A stretch of 42,433 nt of DNA from Deltaproteobacteria bacterium (GTDB lineage: Bacteria; Myxococcota_A; Polyangia; Polyangiales; JADJMO01). The notes under the pieces are model-generated. The model ran no database searches, had not been told where the DNA came from, and saw only the letters and a list, made by a program, of their open reading frames with translations. Every line of letters starts with the position of its first letter. Within the stretch, counting starts at the first letter, position 1. The stretch lies in contig JACPFM010000077.1 of NCBI GenBank assembly GCA_016182965.1, positions 1 to 42,433 on the forward strand, read 5' to 3'. Made by a program: the position numbers and the translations under genes. Positions 14,781 to 22,933 of the stretch are shown one piece after another.

Positions 14781-17549
14781 ATGCGTCTTCGACTCCTCCC
14801 GGGCGTTCGGTCGGCGTCACCAGTGCTCGCGCTGCTCGCGCTGCTCACGCAGCTCGGCTGCGGCTCGGGGGACGATCAGCAGCAGGCGCCCGCCGGCGAT
14901 GCCATGCCCGACTCGGGCCTGCCGCAGGATCCGGAGGAGTACCGCGAGGCGCCGCGATCGTGCGCGCTCGAGTGCGACAACCAGGCGGGCTGCGAGCCCG
15001 ACGGCTACCAGTGCCCGGCGATGTCGGACTGGAAGGCGCTGCCGCACGCCGGCTCCTGTCCGGCGTGGGACGGCACCTTCCCCGCGCCGCAGGCCGGCAA
15101 GTGCACGGCGAGCGTCCCGACCGGCGCCGCCGCGAAGAGGACCGGCGTCGATCCCGACGACGCGACGAGCACCATCCTCCCCACCGGCTACCGGGCGAAG
15201 CCCGCCGGCAAGTCGATCGCCTTCGACGACACGCGGGGCGGCTTCGCCACCAACGTCGTGCCGATCGAGGGCACCGATCTGGTGATCGTGGTCGACGGCG
15301 GCATCCAGGATCACGCGGTGCGCCTGATCGACACCAAGGCCGTCGAGACCGATCCGACCAAGGCGATCAAGGGGATGGTCCGCTACGGCAGCGGCGAGAA
15401 CACCAACTACGGCGCCGTCGTCGCGCCGGGCGCGACGAGCTCGCAGCGTCGCGTCTGGGTCGCGGGCGGCTACGGGGCCTCCGCGCGCCTGCTCGCCTTC
15501 GACGTGGATCTGACGGCGGCGACGCTCACGGCGAAGGTCGAGGCCGACATCCCCATCGCCATCTCCACCAGCGGCAAGCCGATGCCGAGCGGCATCGCGC
15601 GCCGGCCCGACGGCAAGCTGGTCGTGGCGACGCAGAACAACGTCGGCGGCAGCAAGCTGTTCGTGGTCGATCCCGCGACGAAGAAGGTCTCCGATCCGAT
15701 CGCCCTCGGCAGCAGCGAGCTGTTCACCGTGTACCTCCACCCTGCCGACACGGCCGGTCGCTGGGCGTACGTGAGCTCGTGGGACGGCAACCGCATCGAC
15801 GTCGTCGATCTCGACGCCGCCAAGCTGGCGAAGTCGATCCCCGTGGCCAAGGCGCCGCAGGCGTTCGCTGCCCTCGACAGCCGCTACATCGCCGTCGTGT
15901 CGTCCGACGCCGACGTGATCACCGTCTTCGACACGCTGCCCGACGGCTGGTCGAAGGTCTCCGAGACCAAGGTCGTCGAGGGCTCGGGCTACGGCTGGGC
16001 CCCGAGCGGCCTCACCTGGGATCCCGCGCAGAAGCGACTCTACGTGTCGCTCGCCGGGTTGAACGCGGTGGCCGTCTACGACGTCGCGGTCGGGACCGCC
16101 GCGCCGACCCTCGCCCTGCGCTCGATGATCCCGACCGAGTGGTGGCCGACGGCCGTCACGCTGCGCGCCTCCGACTCCGCCCTCGTGGTGGTGAACGGCA
16201 AGGGGCGCGGCACCGGCGCCAACCCGATCGCCTTCAAGCCGAGCGAGGGGAACATCACCGTCCTGATGAAGGGCTCGCTGCAGGTGGTCGGCGCGACCGA
16301 GCTCGCGAGCTTCACCGGCAAGACCGCGGTCGACGCGCTCACCGATCTCGGAAAGCTCGGGGGCGCCTCGAAGGTCGACTGCGCGGGCGCTCCCTACGAC
16401 TTCCCCGTCCCCGCGACCAACACCGAGGGCCCGAGCAAGGTCATCAAGAAGGTCGTCTTCGCCATCAAGGAGAACAAGACCTTCGACGCCGTGTTCGGCG
16501 ATCTGCCGGGCGTCGACGGCGATCCGAAGCTGGTGATGGCGCCCGGTCGCATGGACGCGCTGTTCGGCAACCAGCGGAAGATCGCCAAGACCTTCACGGT
16601 CTTCGACAACTACTACACGTCGGCCGAGCAATCGCTGCAGGGCCACGTGTGGACGGCCCACGGGCGCACCACCGAGTTCGTCGAGCGCACCTGGCTCGTG
16701 GCCTGGGGGCGCAGCCTGCGCCTGCCGGTCATGGGCGTTTCGCAGGGGCGGCCGGTCGAAGGCTCGCTGTTCAACTGGTTCCAGCGCGAGAAGATCCTGT
16801 TCGACAACATGGGCGAGCTCGTCGGCGCCGCCGACGACGACAAGAAGCTGCCGAAGAACTGCTGCCTCGACTCGCTCTACCCGGGGCAGTTCTACGCCCA
16901 GGACGAGCCGGACTCGCGCAAGGCGTGCTACATCGCGGCCCGCGCGCGGGTGACCTGCGATCTGAAGCCGTTCACCTACGCGGTCATGCCGAACGACCAC
17001 ACGTCGGGCGGCTCGCCCGGACTGCCCACCGTCGAGACGTACATCGCGATCGGCGACGAGGGCACCGGCATGCTGGTCGAGGCGCTCTCCAAGTCGCCTT
17101 CCTGGAGCGAGACCCTGGTGGTCATCACCATGGACGACCCGCAGGACGGCGGCGATCACGTCGACGCCCACCGCACGCCGCTCGCGTTCGCCGGGCCGTG
17201 GGTCAAGCGCGGGTACGTCTCCAAGGGGCACTACGACACGACGTCGATCCACAAGCTGTTCGCCCACATCTTCGGCATCGCGTACCCGAACGAGATCGTG
17301 GCGCGGGCGTCGCTGCCGCTCGACGCCTTCACCTCCACCCCCGACTACTCGCCGTTCATCCACGACAAGCGGACGCAGCCGCTCGCCTGCAACGCCAAGG
17401 ACGGCAAGGCGGCCACGACCGCGAAGATGTCCCGCTGGGACCTCTCGCAGCCCGATCAGGCGCCCGGCCTGTCCGCGCAGATCTGGGAAATCCTGCACGA
17501 CGGCGCGCCTCCCCCGGCCGGTTACGGCGACGACGACGGCGACGACTGA
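14781..17549 (+). CDS. Beta-propeller / alkaline-phosphatase-superfamily fusion lipoprotein
   Basis: This 922-residue protein has a signal peptide with a likely lipobox ending at Cys27 (TQLGC). It then has a Cys-containing spacer, a YncE/lactonase-like seven-blade propeller (about residues 130-500), and a phosphoesterase domain of the alkaline-phosphatase superfamily (about 550-900). The second domain opens with KKVVFAIKENKTFDAVFGDLPG, the family signature, and has SAEQSLQGHVWTAHGRT and the metal-site stretch ITMDDPQDGGDHVDAHRTP. This domain order is known from bifunctional YncE/alkaline phosphatase proteins. It probably hydrolyses phosphate or phospholipid esters outside the cell; substrate unproven. 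The C-terminus is an Asp-rich tail. Confidence 0.92.
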   Translation: MRLRLLPGVRSASPVLALLALLTQLGCGSGDDQQQAPAGDAMPDSGLPQDPEEYREAPRSCALECDNQAGCEPDGYQCPAMSDWKALPHAGSCPAWDGTFPAPQAGKCTASVPTGAAAKRTGVDPDDATSTILPTGYRAKPAGKSIAFDDTRGGFATNVVPIEGTDLVIVVDGGIQDHAVRLIDTKAVETDPTKAIKGMVRYGSGENTNYGAVVAPGATSSQRRVWVAGGYGASARLLAFDVDLTAATLTAKVEADIPIAISTSGKPMPSGIARRPDGKLVVATQNNVGGSKLFVVDPATKKVSDPIALGSSELFTVYLHPADTAGRWAYVSSWDGNRIDVVDLDAAKLAKSIPVAKAPQAFAALDSRYIAVVSSDADVITVFDTLPDGWSKVSETKVVEGSGYGWAPSGLTWDPAQKRLYVSLAGLNAVAVYDVAVGTAAPTLALRSMIPTEWWPTAVTLRASDSALVVVNGKGRGTGANPIAFKPSEGNITVLMKGSLQVVGATELASFTGKTAVDALTDLGKLGGASKVDCAGAPYDFPVPATNTEGPSKVIKKVVFAIKENKTFDAVFGDLPGVDGDPKLVMAPGRMDALFGNQRKIAKTFTVFDNYYTSAEQSLQGHVWTAHGRTTEFVERTWLVAWGRSLRLPVMGVSQGRPVEGSLFNWFQREKILFDNMGELVGAADDDKKLPKNCCLDSLYPGQFYAQDEPDSRKACYIAARARVTCDLKPFTYAVMPNDHTSGGSPGLPTVETYIAIGDEGTGMLVEALSKSPSWSETLVVITMDDPQDGGDHVDAHRTPLAFAGPWVKRGYVSKGHYDTTSIHKLFAHIFGIAYPNEIVARASLPLDAFTSTPDYSPFIHDKRTQPLACNAKDGKAATTAKMSRWDLSQPDQAPGLSAQIWEILHDGAPPPAGYGDDDGDD

Positions 17550-17608
17550 TTGGGAATGATTAAAGGTAGGCGCGCCTCCGACCTGAGCCCCTACGCCTGC
17601 GGCACCGT

Positions 17609-17638
17609 TTGACCTGGGTGTTGCCAGGTTGCTACATT
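17609..17638 (+). promoter_or_regulatory. Sigma-70-type promoter TTGACC-18-TACATT
   Basis: The -35 is TTGACC (17609-17614), the spacer is 18 bases and the -10 is TACATT (17633-17638). The predicted transcript starts near 17645, about 65 bases before the small gene at 17712. The same -35 and spacer length recur in the cold-shock promoter at 24155-24184. The upstream gap 17550-17608 shows no clear terminator. Confidence 0.65.
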
Positions 17639-17711
17639 CCCGTCGCCGCTAGAGCGTGCGGTCTCCGGGGGGAGGTTCGAGGTCCAGCGCTTGGCTCGAG
17701 GGTCGTATCGG

Positions 17712-17972
17712 ATGATGCAGGTTCCAGTGAAGTGGTCCGAGCTCTGCGCCTCGGACGAGTTTCAGGGCAGGTGGGTGGCGCTCGACGGCTGCCGCTACGA
17801 CGAGTCGACGGCCAAGCCGCTCGAGGGAACGCTCGTCGACTCGGACGAAGATCTGGTCGAGCTTTGCATGCGCATCCGCCACAAGGGCGGCCGCGAGTGC
17901 GCGATTCTCTACATCGAAGAGGCCCGCCGACTGAGCACCCCGCCGCCGCCCTCCGTCCGGGCGATGCACTGA
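17712..17972 (+). CDS. Small protein of unknown function
   Basis: This 86-residue soluble protein reads as a real fold: VKWSELCASDEFQGRWVALDGCRYDE, then acidic SDEDLVELCMRIRH and the strand ECAILYIEEA. The ATG at 17712 has GAGGG nine bases upstream; a TTG at 17691 is an alternative. A good promoter lies at 17609-17638, so it is probably expressed by itself. The pattern (a strand carrying WVAL, then a helix with DEDL, then a hydrophobic strand) is faintly like short DUF5678-type proteins, but I do not assign it. Confidence 0.7.
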   Translation: MMQVPVKWSELCASDEFQGRWVALDGCRYDESTAKPLEGTLVDSDEDLVELCMRIRHKGGRECAILYIEEARRLSTPPPPSVRAMH

Positions 17973-18075
17973 CCCGAGGCTCCGCGCAAGCCCGATCCTC
18001 CTCCGTCCGCGGCTGATTCCGTCCGCGTGATTCGTGAGGAATACCGCAGCTTTACCCTGTGGAAAGGGCGGTTTC

Positions 18076-18104
18076 TTGACACGGTTCGGGGGTGCTTCTA
18101 CCCC
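18076..18104 (+). promoter_or_regulatory. Probable promoter TTGACA-17-TACCCC
   Basis: A consensus -35 TTGACA (18076-18081) is followed by a 17-base spacer and a weak -10 TACCCC (18099-18104). Transcription would begin near 18111, just before the ATG at 18119, so upstream GTG/ATG codons at 18092 and 18107 are less likely starts. Confidence 0.5.
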
Positions 18105-18118
18105 CAATGGCATCCGCC

Positions 18119-19027
18119 ATGCCTGCCGAGACCAAGGCCGCCGCTGCCTCCGCGCTCCTCGCGCGCGCGCCGGCCGTGCAGGCGGTGCTCCCGTTCTTTC
18201 GCGGCGGGGTGGCCCGGGCGCGGAGGGCGAACGAGCAGGCAGGCGCCCGGGTCGCGCGGCCGGCGATTCCGCTTCGGCACCACGCCATCGAGCGGATGGC
18301 CGAGCAGCTGGAGCTTCGGTTCCCGCAGCGCACGCCCGCGGTCTACGTGCACGAGGGCGCGCGCCAGGCGCTCGAGCGGCGGCTCTCCGCGCTCGGCCGG
18401 CAGCCGGTGGTGGTCTCGATCACCGACAACCGCCACTCGATGATCCACGCCACCCGCCGCGACGGCGTGCTCCGGGCGCGGCTCCATCACATGTTCCTCG
18501 ACGCGCCCCACTCGGTGATCGAGGCGCTCGCCCGGTTCCTCCTGTTCCGCGATCGCGACGCCTCGCACGTCGTCGGCCGCTACATCGACGGCAATTTCGC
18601 CCGCATCCGCAGCCTCGAGCCCCACCGGCGCTCTCACAAGCCGAACGCGGGCGACCACCACGACCTCGACTCGATCTTCGCCGAGGTCAACGAGACCTAC
18701 TTCGACGGCGTGGTCGACGCGCGCATCTGCTGGGGTCACGAGTGCCGGGCGAAGGCGCGCAAGCGCACGACCATCAAGCTCGGTTCGTACGCCGCGCAGG
18801 AGCAGCTCGTCCGCGTGCACCCGCGGCTCGATCAGCCGTGGGTCCCCCGCTACTTCGTGGCGTTCGTGGTCTTCCACGAGATGCTCCACCACGTGATGCC
18901 GGCCACCCGCATCGCCGGCCGCCGCGCGCTGCACCCGCCGGCCTTCCGCGAGCGCGAGCGAGCCTTCCGTCACTTCGAGCGGGCGCTCGCCTGGGAGAAG
19001 GCGAACCTCGACCGTCTGCTCAAGTGA
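18119..19027 (+). CDS. SprT-like zinc metallopeptidase
   Basis: This protein of about 302 residues has a C-terminal SprT-like domain. It shows the lead-in VNETYFDGVVDARICWGHEC, the stretch TTIKLGSYAAQEQLVRVHPRLD, and the zinc motif FHEMLHH (HExxH), with a further candidate ligand at HPPAF before a final helix. SprT-type proteins are metalloproteases or metal-binding proteins; eukaryotic SPRTN cleaves DNA-protein crosslinks, but bacterial roles are not settled. The N-terminal 140 residues contain Arg-rich helices and a second fold I do not recognise (VVSITDNRHSMIHATRRDG). No signal peptide is visible, so it is probably cytoplasmic. Confidence 0.85.
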   Translation: MPAETKAAAASALLARAPAVQAVLPFFRGGVARARRANEQAGARVARPAIPLRHHAIERMAEQLELRFPQRTPAVYVHEGARQALERRLSALGRQPVVVSITDNRHSMIHATRRDGVLRARLHHMFLDAPHSVIEALARFLLFRDRDASHVVGRYIDGNFARIRSLEPHRRSHKPNAGDHHDLDSIFAEVNETYFDGVVDARICWGHECRAKARKRTTIKLGSYAAQEQLVRVHPRLDQPWVPRYFVAFVVFHEMLHHVMPATRIAGRRALHPPAFRERERAFRHFERALAWEKANLDRLLK

Positions 19028-19074
19028 CCTGACGAAAACTGGCGCTCCGGCCGCCATTCGTGGTGGGAACGGGC

Positions 19075-20295
19075 GTGGCCCGCATCTCCCGAGTCGTGCT
19101 CGCGATGGTCGTCGGCGCGCTGCTCTTCGAGAGCGGCTGCCGGCGGTCGACCTCCGGGGTGGCGCAGCAGGGGGGCGGCGCGGTGCCGACCGCGAGCAGC
19201 GTGCAAGTGGTCGCGGGCGCCGGGCGGCGGCTCGGCGGGGAGAAGGCCGGCGAGACGGTGGCCATCCCGCCCGGCCGGTTCTTCGCGGGCAGCGTCCCCG
19301 GCGACGAGGGGCGCGATCCGACGATCGAGCCGGTCGCGGCGACCTACGATCTGCCGGGCTTCACGATCGACGCGCTGCCGTACCCGGGCAAGCCGGGCGA
19401 ACCACCGCGGACCGGCGTCTCGCAAGCCGAGGCGTCGAAGCTCTGCGCCGAGCGCGGCGCCCGGTTGTGCACCGAGCTCGAGTGGGAGCGCGCGTGCCGC
19501 GGCCCCAACGGCGATCCGTTCTCCTCGGGCACGGCCTGGGATCCGACGTGCGCGAAGACGCCCGAGCAGTGTGTCTCGGGGTTCGGCGTGCGGTCGATGG
19601 GATCGGCGCTCGAGGAGTGGACCGCGAGCGCGCTCGCCGAGGCGTCGCCGACCGCGGGGCCGCGCCTCGGACCGGCGAAGCGGTTCGTGGTGAAGGGCGC
19701 GAGTGGCGCCGCGTCGCCTTCCGCCCACCGCTGCGCGGCGCGGCGCGCGAGCGATCCCTCCGGCGGCGGGCGCCCCACGGGGTTCCGTTGCTGCAGCGGT
19801 CCGGCCCCCTCGGTGTCGGTCGCGGCGATCGAGTCTGCGCCCGCGTTCCGCCGCGGCGCGGTCGAAGCCGGCAAGCTCGCCGAGATCCTCGCCGGCATCC
19901 CCGAGCTCTCCCGCCTCAAGGGCGTCCGCTTCTTCAAGGACAGCGAGGCCGCCGAGGTCACCGAGAAGGCGAAGAACCCTCCCGGCGCGGGCTGGACGCT
20001 CACCGCCGAGCCGATCGTGTGGAGCCCCGTGGCGGGCACGGAGATCCTCGTGGCGACCGGCAAGAGCAAGGGCGGCGCGTTCGTCGTCGCGCTCCACCGC
20101 CTCCACGACGCCGAGGGCGAGCGCTACCGCCTCGCCTCGTCGATGATCTTCGCGAACGAGCAGGGCCCGGTGCTGCTGGCGTACCAGGGCAACATCCGCC
20201 GGGAGATCGTGTGGTCGATGGCCTGGGGCGCGGCGGGCGAGGGCGGGGCGGTGACCTACCGCGACGATCACCGGGTGGTGATCGTGCAGCGTTGA
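19075..20295 (+). CDS. Formylglycine-generating-enzyme-like (SUMF1) lipoprotein
   Basis: This protein of about 406 residues has a lipoprotein signal (LAMVVGALLFESGC). It then has a FGE-sulfatase-type domain (about residues 60-250) with IPPGRFFAGSVPGDEG, the TGVSQAEASKLCAERGARLCTELEWERACRG stretch and the closing RPTGFRCCSG. Members either make formylglycine in sulfatases or act as C-type-lectin-like structural proteins. The copper-binding cysteine pair of true FGE is not evident, so a structural role is likelier. The C-terminal 150 residues are unassigned. GTG codons at 19060 and 19063 are alternative starts. Its stop is one base from the stop of the convergent gene at 20297. Confidence 0.8.
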   Translation: MARISRVVLAMVVGALLFESGCRRSTSGVAQQGGGAVPTASSVQVVAGAGRRLGGEKAGETVAIPPGRFFAGSVPGDEGRDPTIEPVAATYDLPGFTIDALPYPGKPGEPPRTGVSQAEASKLCAERGARLCTELEWERACRGPNGDPFSSGTAWDPTCAKTPEQCVSGFGVRSMGSALEEWTASALAEASPTAGPRLGPAKRFVVKGASGAASPSAHRCAARRASDPSGGGRPTGFRCCSGPAPSVSVAAIESAPAFRRGAVEAGKLAEILAGIPELSRLKGVRFFKDSEAAEVTEKAKNPPGAGWTLTAEPIVWSPVAGTEILVATGKSKGGAFVVALHRLHDAEGERYRLASSMIFANEQGPVLLAYQGNIRREIVWSMAWGAAGEGGAVTYRDDHRVVIVQR

Positions 20296-20296
20296 T

Positions 20297-21397
20297 TCAG
20301 CGCTCGATCCGCAGCAGGCGCCCGCCGACCATGTCGACGAAGTAGAGCCGGCCGTCGGGGCCGAACGCCATGCCCGCGAGCGCGCCGGCGCCGAGGCCGG
20401 TCTCGAGCGCCTCGAGCTGGTTGCCCTGCAGATCGAACGCGACGATCCGGCCCGTGGCGTTGTCGGAGACGAAGAGCACGTCGTCTCGGAGCTCGAGCCC
20501 CGAGGGCGCGGTCAGCGCGCCGGGCGGCACGACCTCGGTGAGCACGGCGTCGTCGATCCGGTAGTGGCCGCCCTGCTGTCGCTCCATCGACGGCAGCCGC
20601 GCGCCGCGCGTGCCGCTCGTGGTGTCGAGCCGCAGAACCCGGCCGTGCGCCGTGTCGGCGATGTAGAGCATCGCGCTGCCGGCGTGGAACGCGAGGTGGC
20701 TCGGGACACCCGGCGCAAAGCCGAGCTGCCCGCGGACGTACTCGAGGGACGCGCCGTCGCCGTGATCGTCCATGCCGACGCCGTGGTCGGTGGCGAAGTC
20801 GTTGCGGATGATCGATCCGTCGCGCCCGTTGAGCGTCCAGTAGACGTTCGCGCCCTCGTGCGCGATGCCCATGCAGAGGGGGCTGTTGTGCAGCATGTCG
20901 AGGTGCGAGCCGAGGCCGATCGGATCCTCGCGCGCGAAGATCGCGAGATCGGAGCTCCACAGCACCGGTCCCATGAAATCGTGCGCGCCCTCGATGCCGT
21001 GCTCGTTGCGCGACTCGCCGCAGGTCGCGAACGTCCCCGACGAGCCGAAGCTCGTCGCGCTCGCGCCGAACGCGATCGACGAGGGCTTGTGCATGAAGTG
21101 ATCGGCCGCGGCGTCGCGCCGGCGCTCGTACGTCGGCGCGTCGCCGGTGATGCCGTGGAAGATGACGACGCTGCCGTCGCCGTCGTTGACGATCCACAGC
21201 TCGTCGGGGCGCTGGGGGTTGAAGGCGAGATCGCGCGGCCGGCGCAGCTCGCTCCCGGCGAAGAGCTCGACCAGCGTGGCGGAGCCATCGACGCCGAGCT
21301 CCGGGGCACGCGTCGCGCCCCCCGTCGCGCCGCCGGACGCGTCTTCGGAGCCACAGGCCGCGAGCACGAGCACGATGCTGAGCAGTGACCCACGCAT
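20297..21397 (-). CDS. NHL/beta-propeller lipoprotein
   Basis: This 366-residue protein begins MRGSLLSIVLVLAACGS, a clear lipoprotein signal with lipobox LAAC. Propeller repeats follow (RPRDLAFNPQRPDELWIVND, PSHLAFHAGSAMLYIADTAHGRVLRLD, APSGLELRDDVLFVSDNATGRIVAFD, AGMAFGPDGRLYFVDMVGGRLLRI), which form a six-blade NHL/SMP-30-like or soluble-glucose-dehydrogenase-like propeller. I see no clear PQQ-binding residues, so I do not call it an enzyme. The frame continues upstream to 21514 but only as Arg-rich sequence, so the ATG at 21397 is taken. Confidence 0.85.
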   Translation of the reverse strand: MRGSLLSIVLVLAACGSEDASGGATGGATRAPELGVDGSATLVELFAGSELRRPRDLAFNPQRPDELWIVNDGDGSVVIFHGITGDAPTYERRRDAAADHFMHKPSSIAFGASATSFGSSGTFATCGESRNEHGIEGAHDFMGPVLWSSDLAIFAREDPIGLGSHLDMLHNSPLCMGIAHEGANVYWTLNGRDGSIIRNDFATDHGVGMDDHGDGASLEYVRGQLGFAPGVPSHLAFHAGSAMLYIADTAHGRVLRLDTTSGTRGARLPSMERQQGGHYRIDDAVLTEVVPPGALTAPSGLELRDDVLFVSDNATGRIVAFDLQGNQLEALETGLGAGALAGMAFGPDGRLYFVDMVGGRLLRIER

Positions 21398-21569
21398 CGT
21401 CGCAGCATGGTCACGGACTGGTCCACGTCCAGCGCGGCGCGGCTTCGGATCTGCGCATCGGGCGCCCGCGAGATGCGCGCGCTCCGCGACGCGACCTCGC
21501 CCGCGCGCGCGCACGCGCCTCGCACCGTTCCACGCTGCCGCGCGTCACCGGCGGCGAAATGGGGGCCTC

Positions 21570-21893
21570 ATGGACCGAGGAGAGAGACTACGCGCCCTGA
21601 TGATCGCGATCGTGCTCCCGATCTGCGCGTCGTGCAGCAGTCGCGACGAGGCGCGCGCGTCGGGGCCGGTCGTGACGATCCGGGGATCGGACCACGAGGC
21701 CACCCCGCTGCCTCCCGGCCCCGACTCTCCTGACTATGAGGACGACGATCAGGGCGAGCCGGAGGAGCCCGGCACCGACGTCGGCCTGCGCGACAGCCGT
21801 ACGGCCGACGCGGAGGACTGCGCCTGCGACACGATCGCGATGCGCGACACCGCGGGAGAGGACGTCGTCGAAGACCCCGGCGGGGGAGGCTGA
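21570..21893 (+). CDS. Small acidic probable lipoprotein
   Basis: This 107-residue protein has a short basic start and a hydrophobic stretch (ALMIAIVLPICASC) that ends in a possible lipobox. An Asp/Glu/Gly/Pro-rich tail with no fold follows (DYEDDDQGEPEEPGTD). An ATG at 21600 (97 residues) would give a more usual signal peptide and is equally plausible. Position -3 of the lipobox is Cys, which is unusual, so lipidation is uncertain. The composition is close to the Asp-rich linkers of the nearby giant lipoproteins. Confidence 0.6.
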   Translation: MDRGERLRALMIAIVLPICASCSSRDEARASGPVVTIRGSDHEATPLPPGPDSPDYEDDDQGEPEEPGTDVGLRDSRTADAEDCACDTIAMRDTAGEDVVEDPGGGG

Positions 21894-21975
21894 TGAGCTC
21901 GAGACGCCCCGGTGGGGCGTCCAAGTCAGCGTTCCGAGGCGCCCTGCTGAGATGCACTCAAGCGTTTCCGTGAAT

Positions 21976-22139
21976 CGCGGGCTGAAGCCCACGCAGCTCG
22001 CCCAAGCCCCGCTTCGCGGGGCTCAGCGAACCCCATTTCGGGAGCGAGACCGGCGCTCCCGAGATCAAACCTGCGGCGGACGTCCGAGCAAGCCCAGCAA
22101 AGCTGGGCTTGAGAGGTATGCCGTGGGCTTCAGCCCGCG
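21976..22139. repeat. 164-bp palindromic element with 18-bp perfect terminal inverted repeats and three internal hairpins
   Basis: The ends are CGCGGGCTGAAGCCCACG (21976-21993) and its exact reverse complement (22122-22139). Each end is itself a hairpin around GGGCTGAAGCCC, the core seen in many REP sequences. Inside are three perfect stem-loops: 22005-22023 (8-bp stem, TTC loop), 22038-22062 (9-bp stem) and 22089-22111 (10-bp stem, AAA loop). It lies between the small acidic gene and the Nudix gene. It looks like a composite REP/BIME or a non-autonomous element; no transposase is in the window. Confidence 0.85.
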
Positions 22140-22274
22140 GAGATCAGGAATCCTCTCGTCCGGGGTCAGCGAGGGTGCTCTTGCGGGGCAAAAACCCGGG
22201 CTAAACATCCGCCGGGTGGGCACTAGAGCACCGAACGGTTTGAAGCCTGCTGCAACCCGCGATGTTGCGCGATC

Positions 22275-22351
22275 TTCGCGTCGTACTCCCTCCGGTCTCC
22301 TCGACGTACTGCCAGTACGCCTGCGTCGCCCTCCGGTCCGTGCGACGCGAA
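22275..22351. repeat. 77-bp inverted repeat unit centred on CGTACTG-C-CAGTACG
   Basis: The outer arms TTCGCGTCG (22275-22283) and CGACGCGAA (22343-22351) are perfectly complementary. The centre (22305-22319) is a 7-bp stem with a one-base loop. CCCTCCGGTC occurs twice between them as a direct repeat (22288-22297, 22329-22338). The unit ends two bases before the Nudix stop codon, so it may fold at the 3' end of that mRNA. The stretch 22140-22274 holds no gene I can support. Confidence 0.7.
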
Positions 22352-22353
22352 TC

Positions 22354-22899
22354 TCACGCAACGACGTCGCCGCGTCGGAGGCGATCGTCGAGCTCGGCGA
22401 GCGGGACCAGGACGAGCTCGCAGTCCTCGAGCTCGTCGAGCTGCTGGCCCTCCGGGCGCGGCGTGCAGCCGGTCGCCAGGAAGACGTGGAGGCGCGTGGG
22501 CTGGATCGCGGGGTTCGCGTGGACGACGGTGAGCGGGACCAGCTCGCGCGCGGAGTAGCCGCTCTCCTCCGCGAGCTCGCGTCGCGCGGCGTCGATCGGC
22601 TGCTCGCCCGGATCGATCAGCCCGCCGGGGATCTCGAGTGACGGCGCGTCGATGCCGAAGCGCTGCAGGCGCACCATGATCAGGTGGTCGTCGGGCGTGG
22701 TCGCGACGACGTTGCACCACTCCTGCGGCGTCTCGAGCGTGTGGATGGTCCGCTTCCGCTCGTCTCTCTTCCGATGGATCTCGGGATGGATCCCCTCGTG
22801 GATCTCGCGATGGATCTCGTGACGGAGCACGTCGAAGACGCCGTACTCGCCGACGCGTGTGGTTCCGCTCCGATGCCATCGCGTACTCGGCTTGCGCAT
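22354..22899 (-). CDS. Nudix hydrolase (ADP-ribose pyrophosphatase-like) with His/Glu/Ile repeat insert
   Basis: This 181-residue protein has a complete Nudix box (GLIDPGEQPIDAARRELAEE, then SGY) and the strand lead-in WCNVVATTPDDHLIMVRLQRFG of ADP-ribose or nucleoside-diphosphate-sugar pyrophosphatases. It hydrolyses X-linked nucleoside diphosphates; the exact substrate is unknown. Residues 27-43 are a short repeat of His-Glu-Ile-His units, encoded by near-identical GGATCTC-type DNA repeats, which is not usual for the family. The start at 22899 leaves 34 bases to the divergent surE. Confidence 0.9.
   Translation of the reverse strand: MRKPSTRWHRSGTTRVGEYGVFDVLRHEIHREIHEGIHPEIHRKRDERKRTIHTLETPQEWCNVVATTPDDHLIMVRLQRFGIDAPSLEIPGGLIDPGEQPIDAARRELAEESGYSARELVPLTVVHANPAIQPTRLHVFLATGCTPRPEGQQLDELEDCELVLVPLAELDDRLRRGDVVA
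22771..22821 (-). repeat. In-frame short repeat in the Nudix gene
   Basis: Four near-repeats of about 12 bases (plus-strand GATGGATCTCGTG-like and variants) encode an alternating His-Ile/Glu-Ile-His stretch between the first strand and the Nudix fold. It looks like slipped-strand expansion that stayed in frame. Confidence 0.65.
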
Positions 22900-22909
22900 G
22901 TCCTCTCCC

Positions 22910-22915
22910 TAGCAT
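22910..22915 (+). promoter_or_regulatory. -10-like element TAGCAT before surE
   Basis: TAGCAT lies 18 bases before the ATG at 22934, and 12 bases before the first of two in-frame GTG codons (22928). Any 5' leader would be very short. Confidence 0.3.
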
Positions 22916-22933
22916 CGTGGTACGAACGTGGTG

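Noticed and set aside
20280..20300. Bidirectional terminator at the convergent stop codons.
   Set aside because: The short AGCG/CGCT match is only four bases and there is no T-run on either strand.
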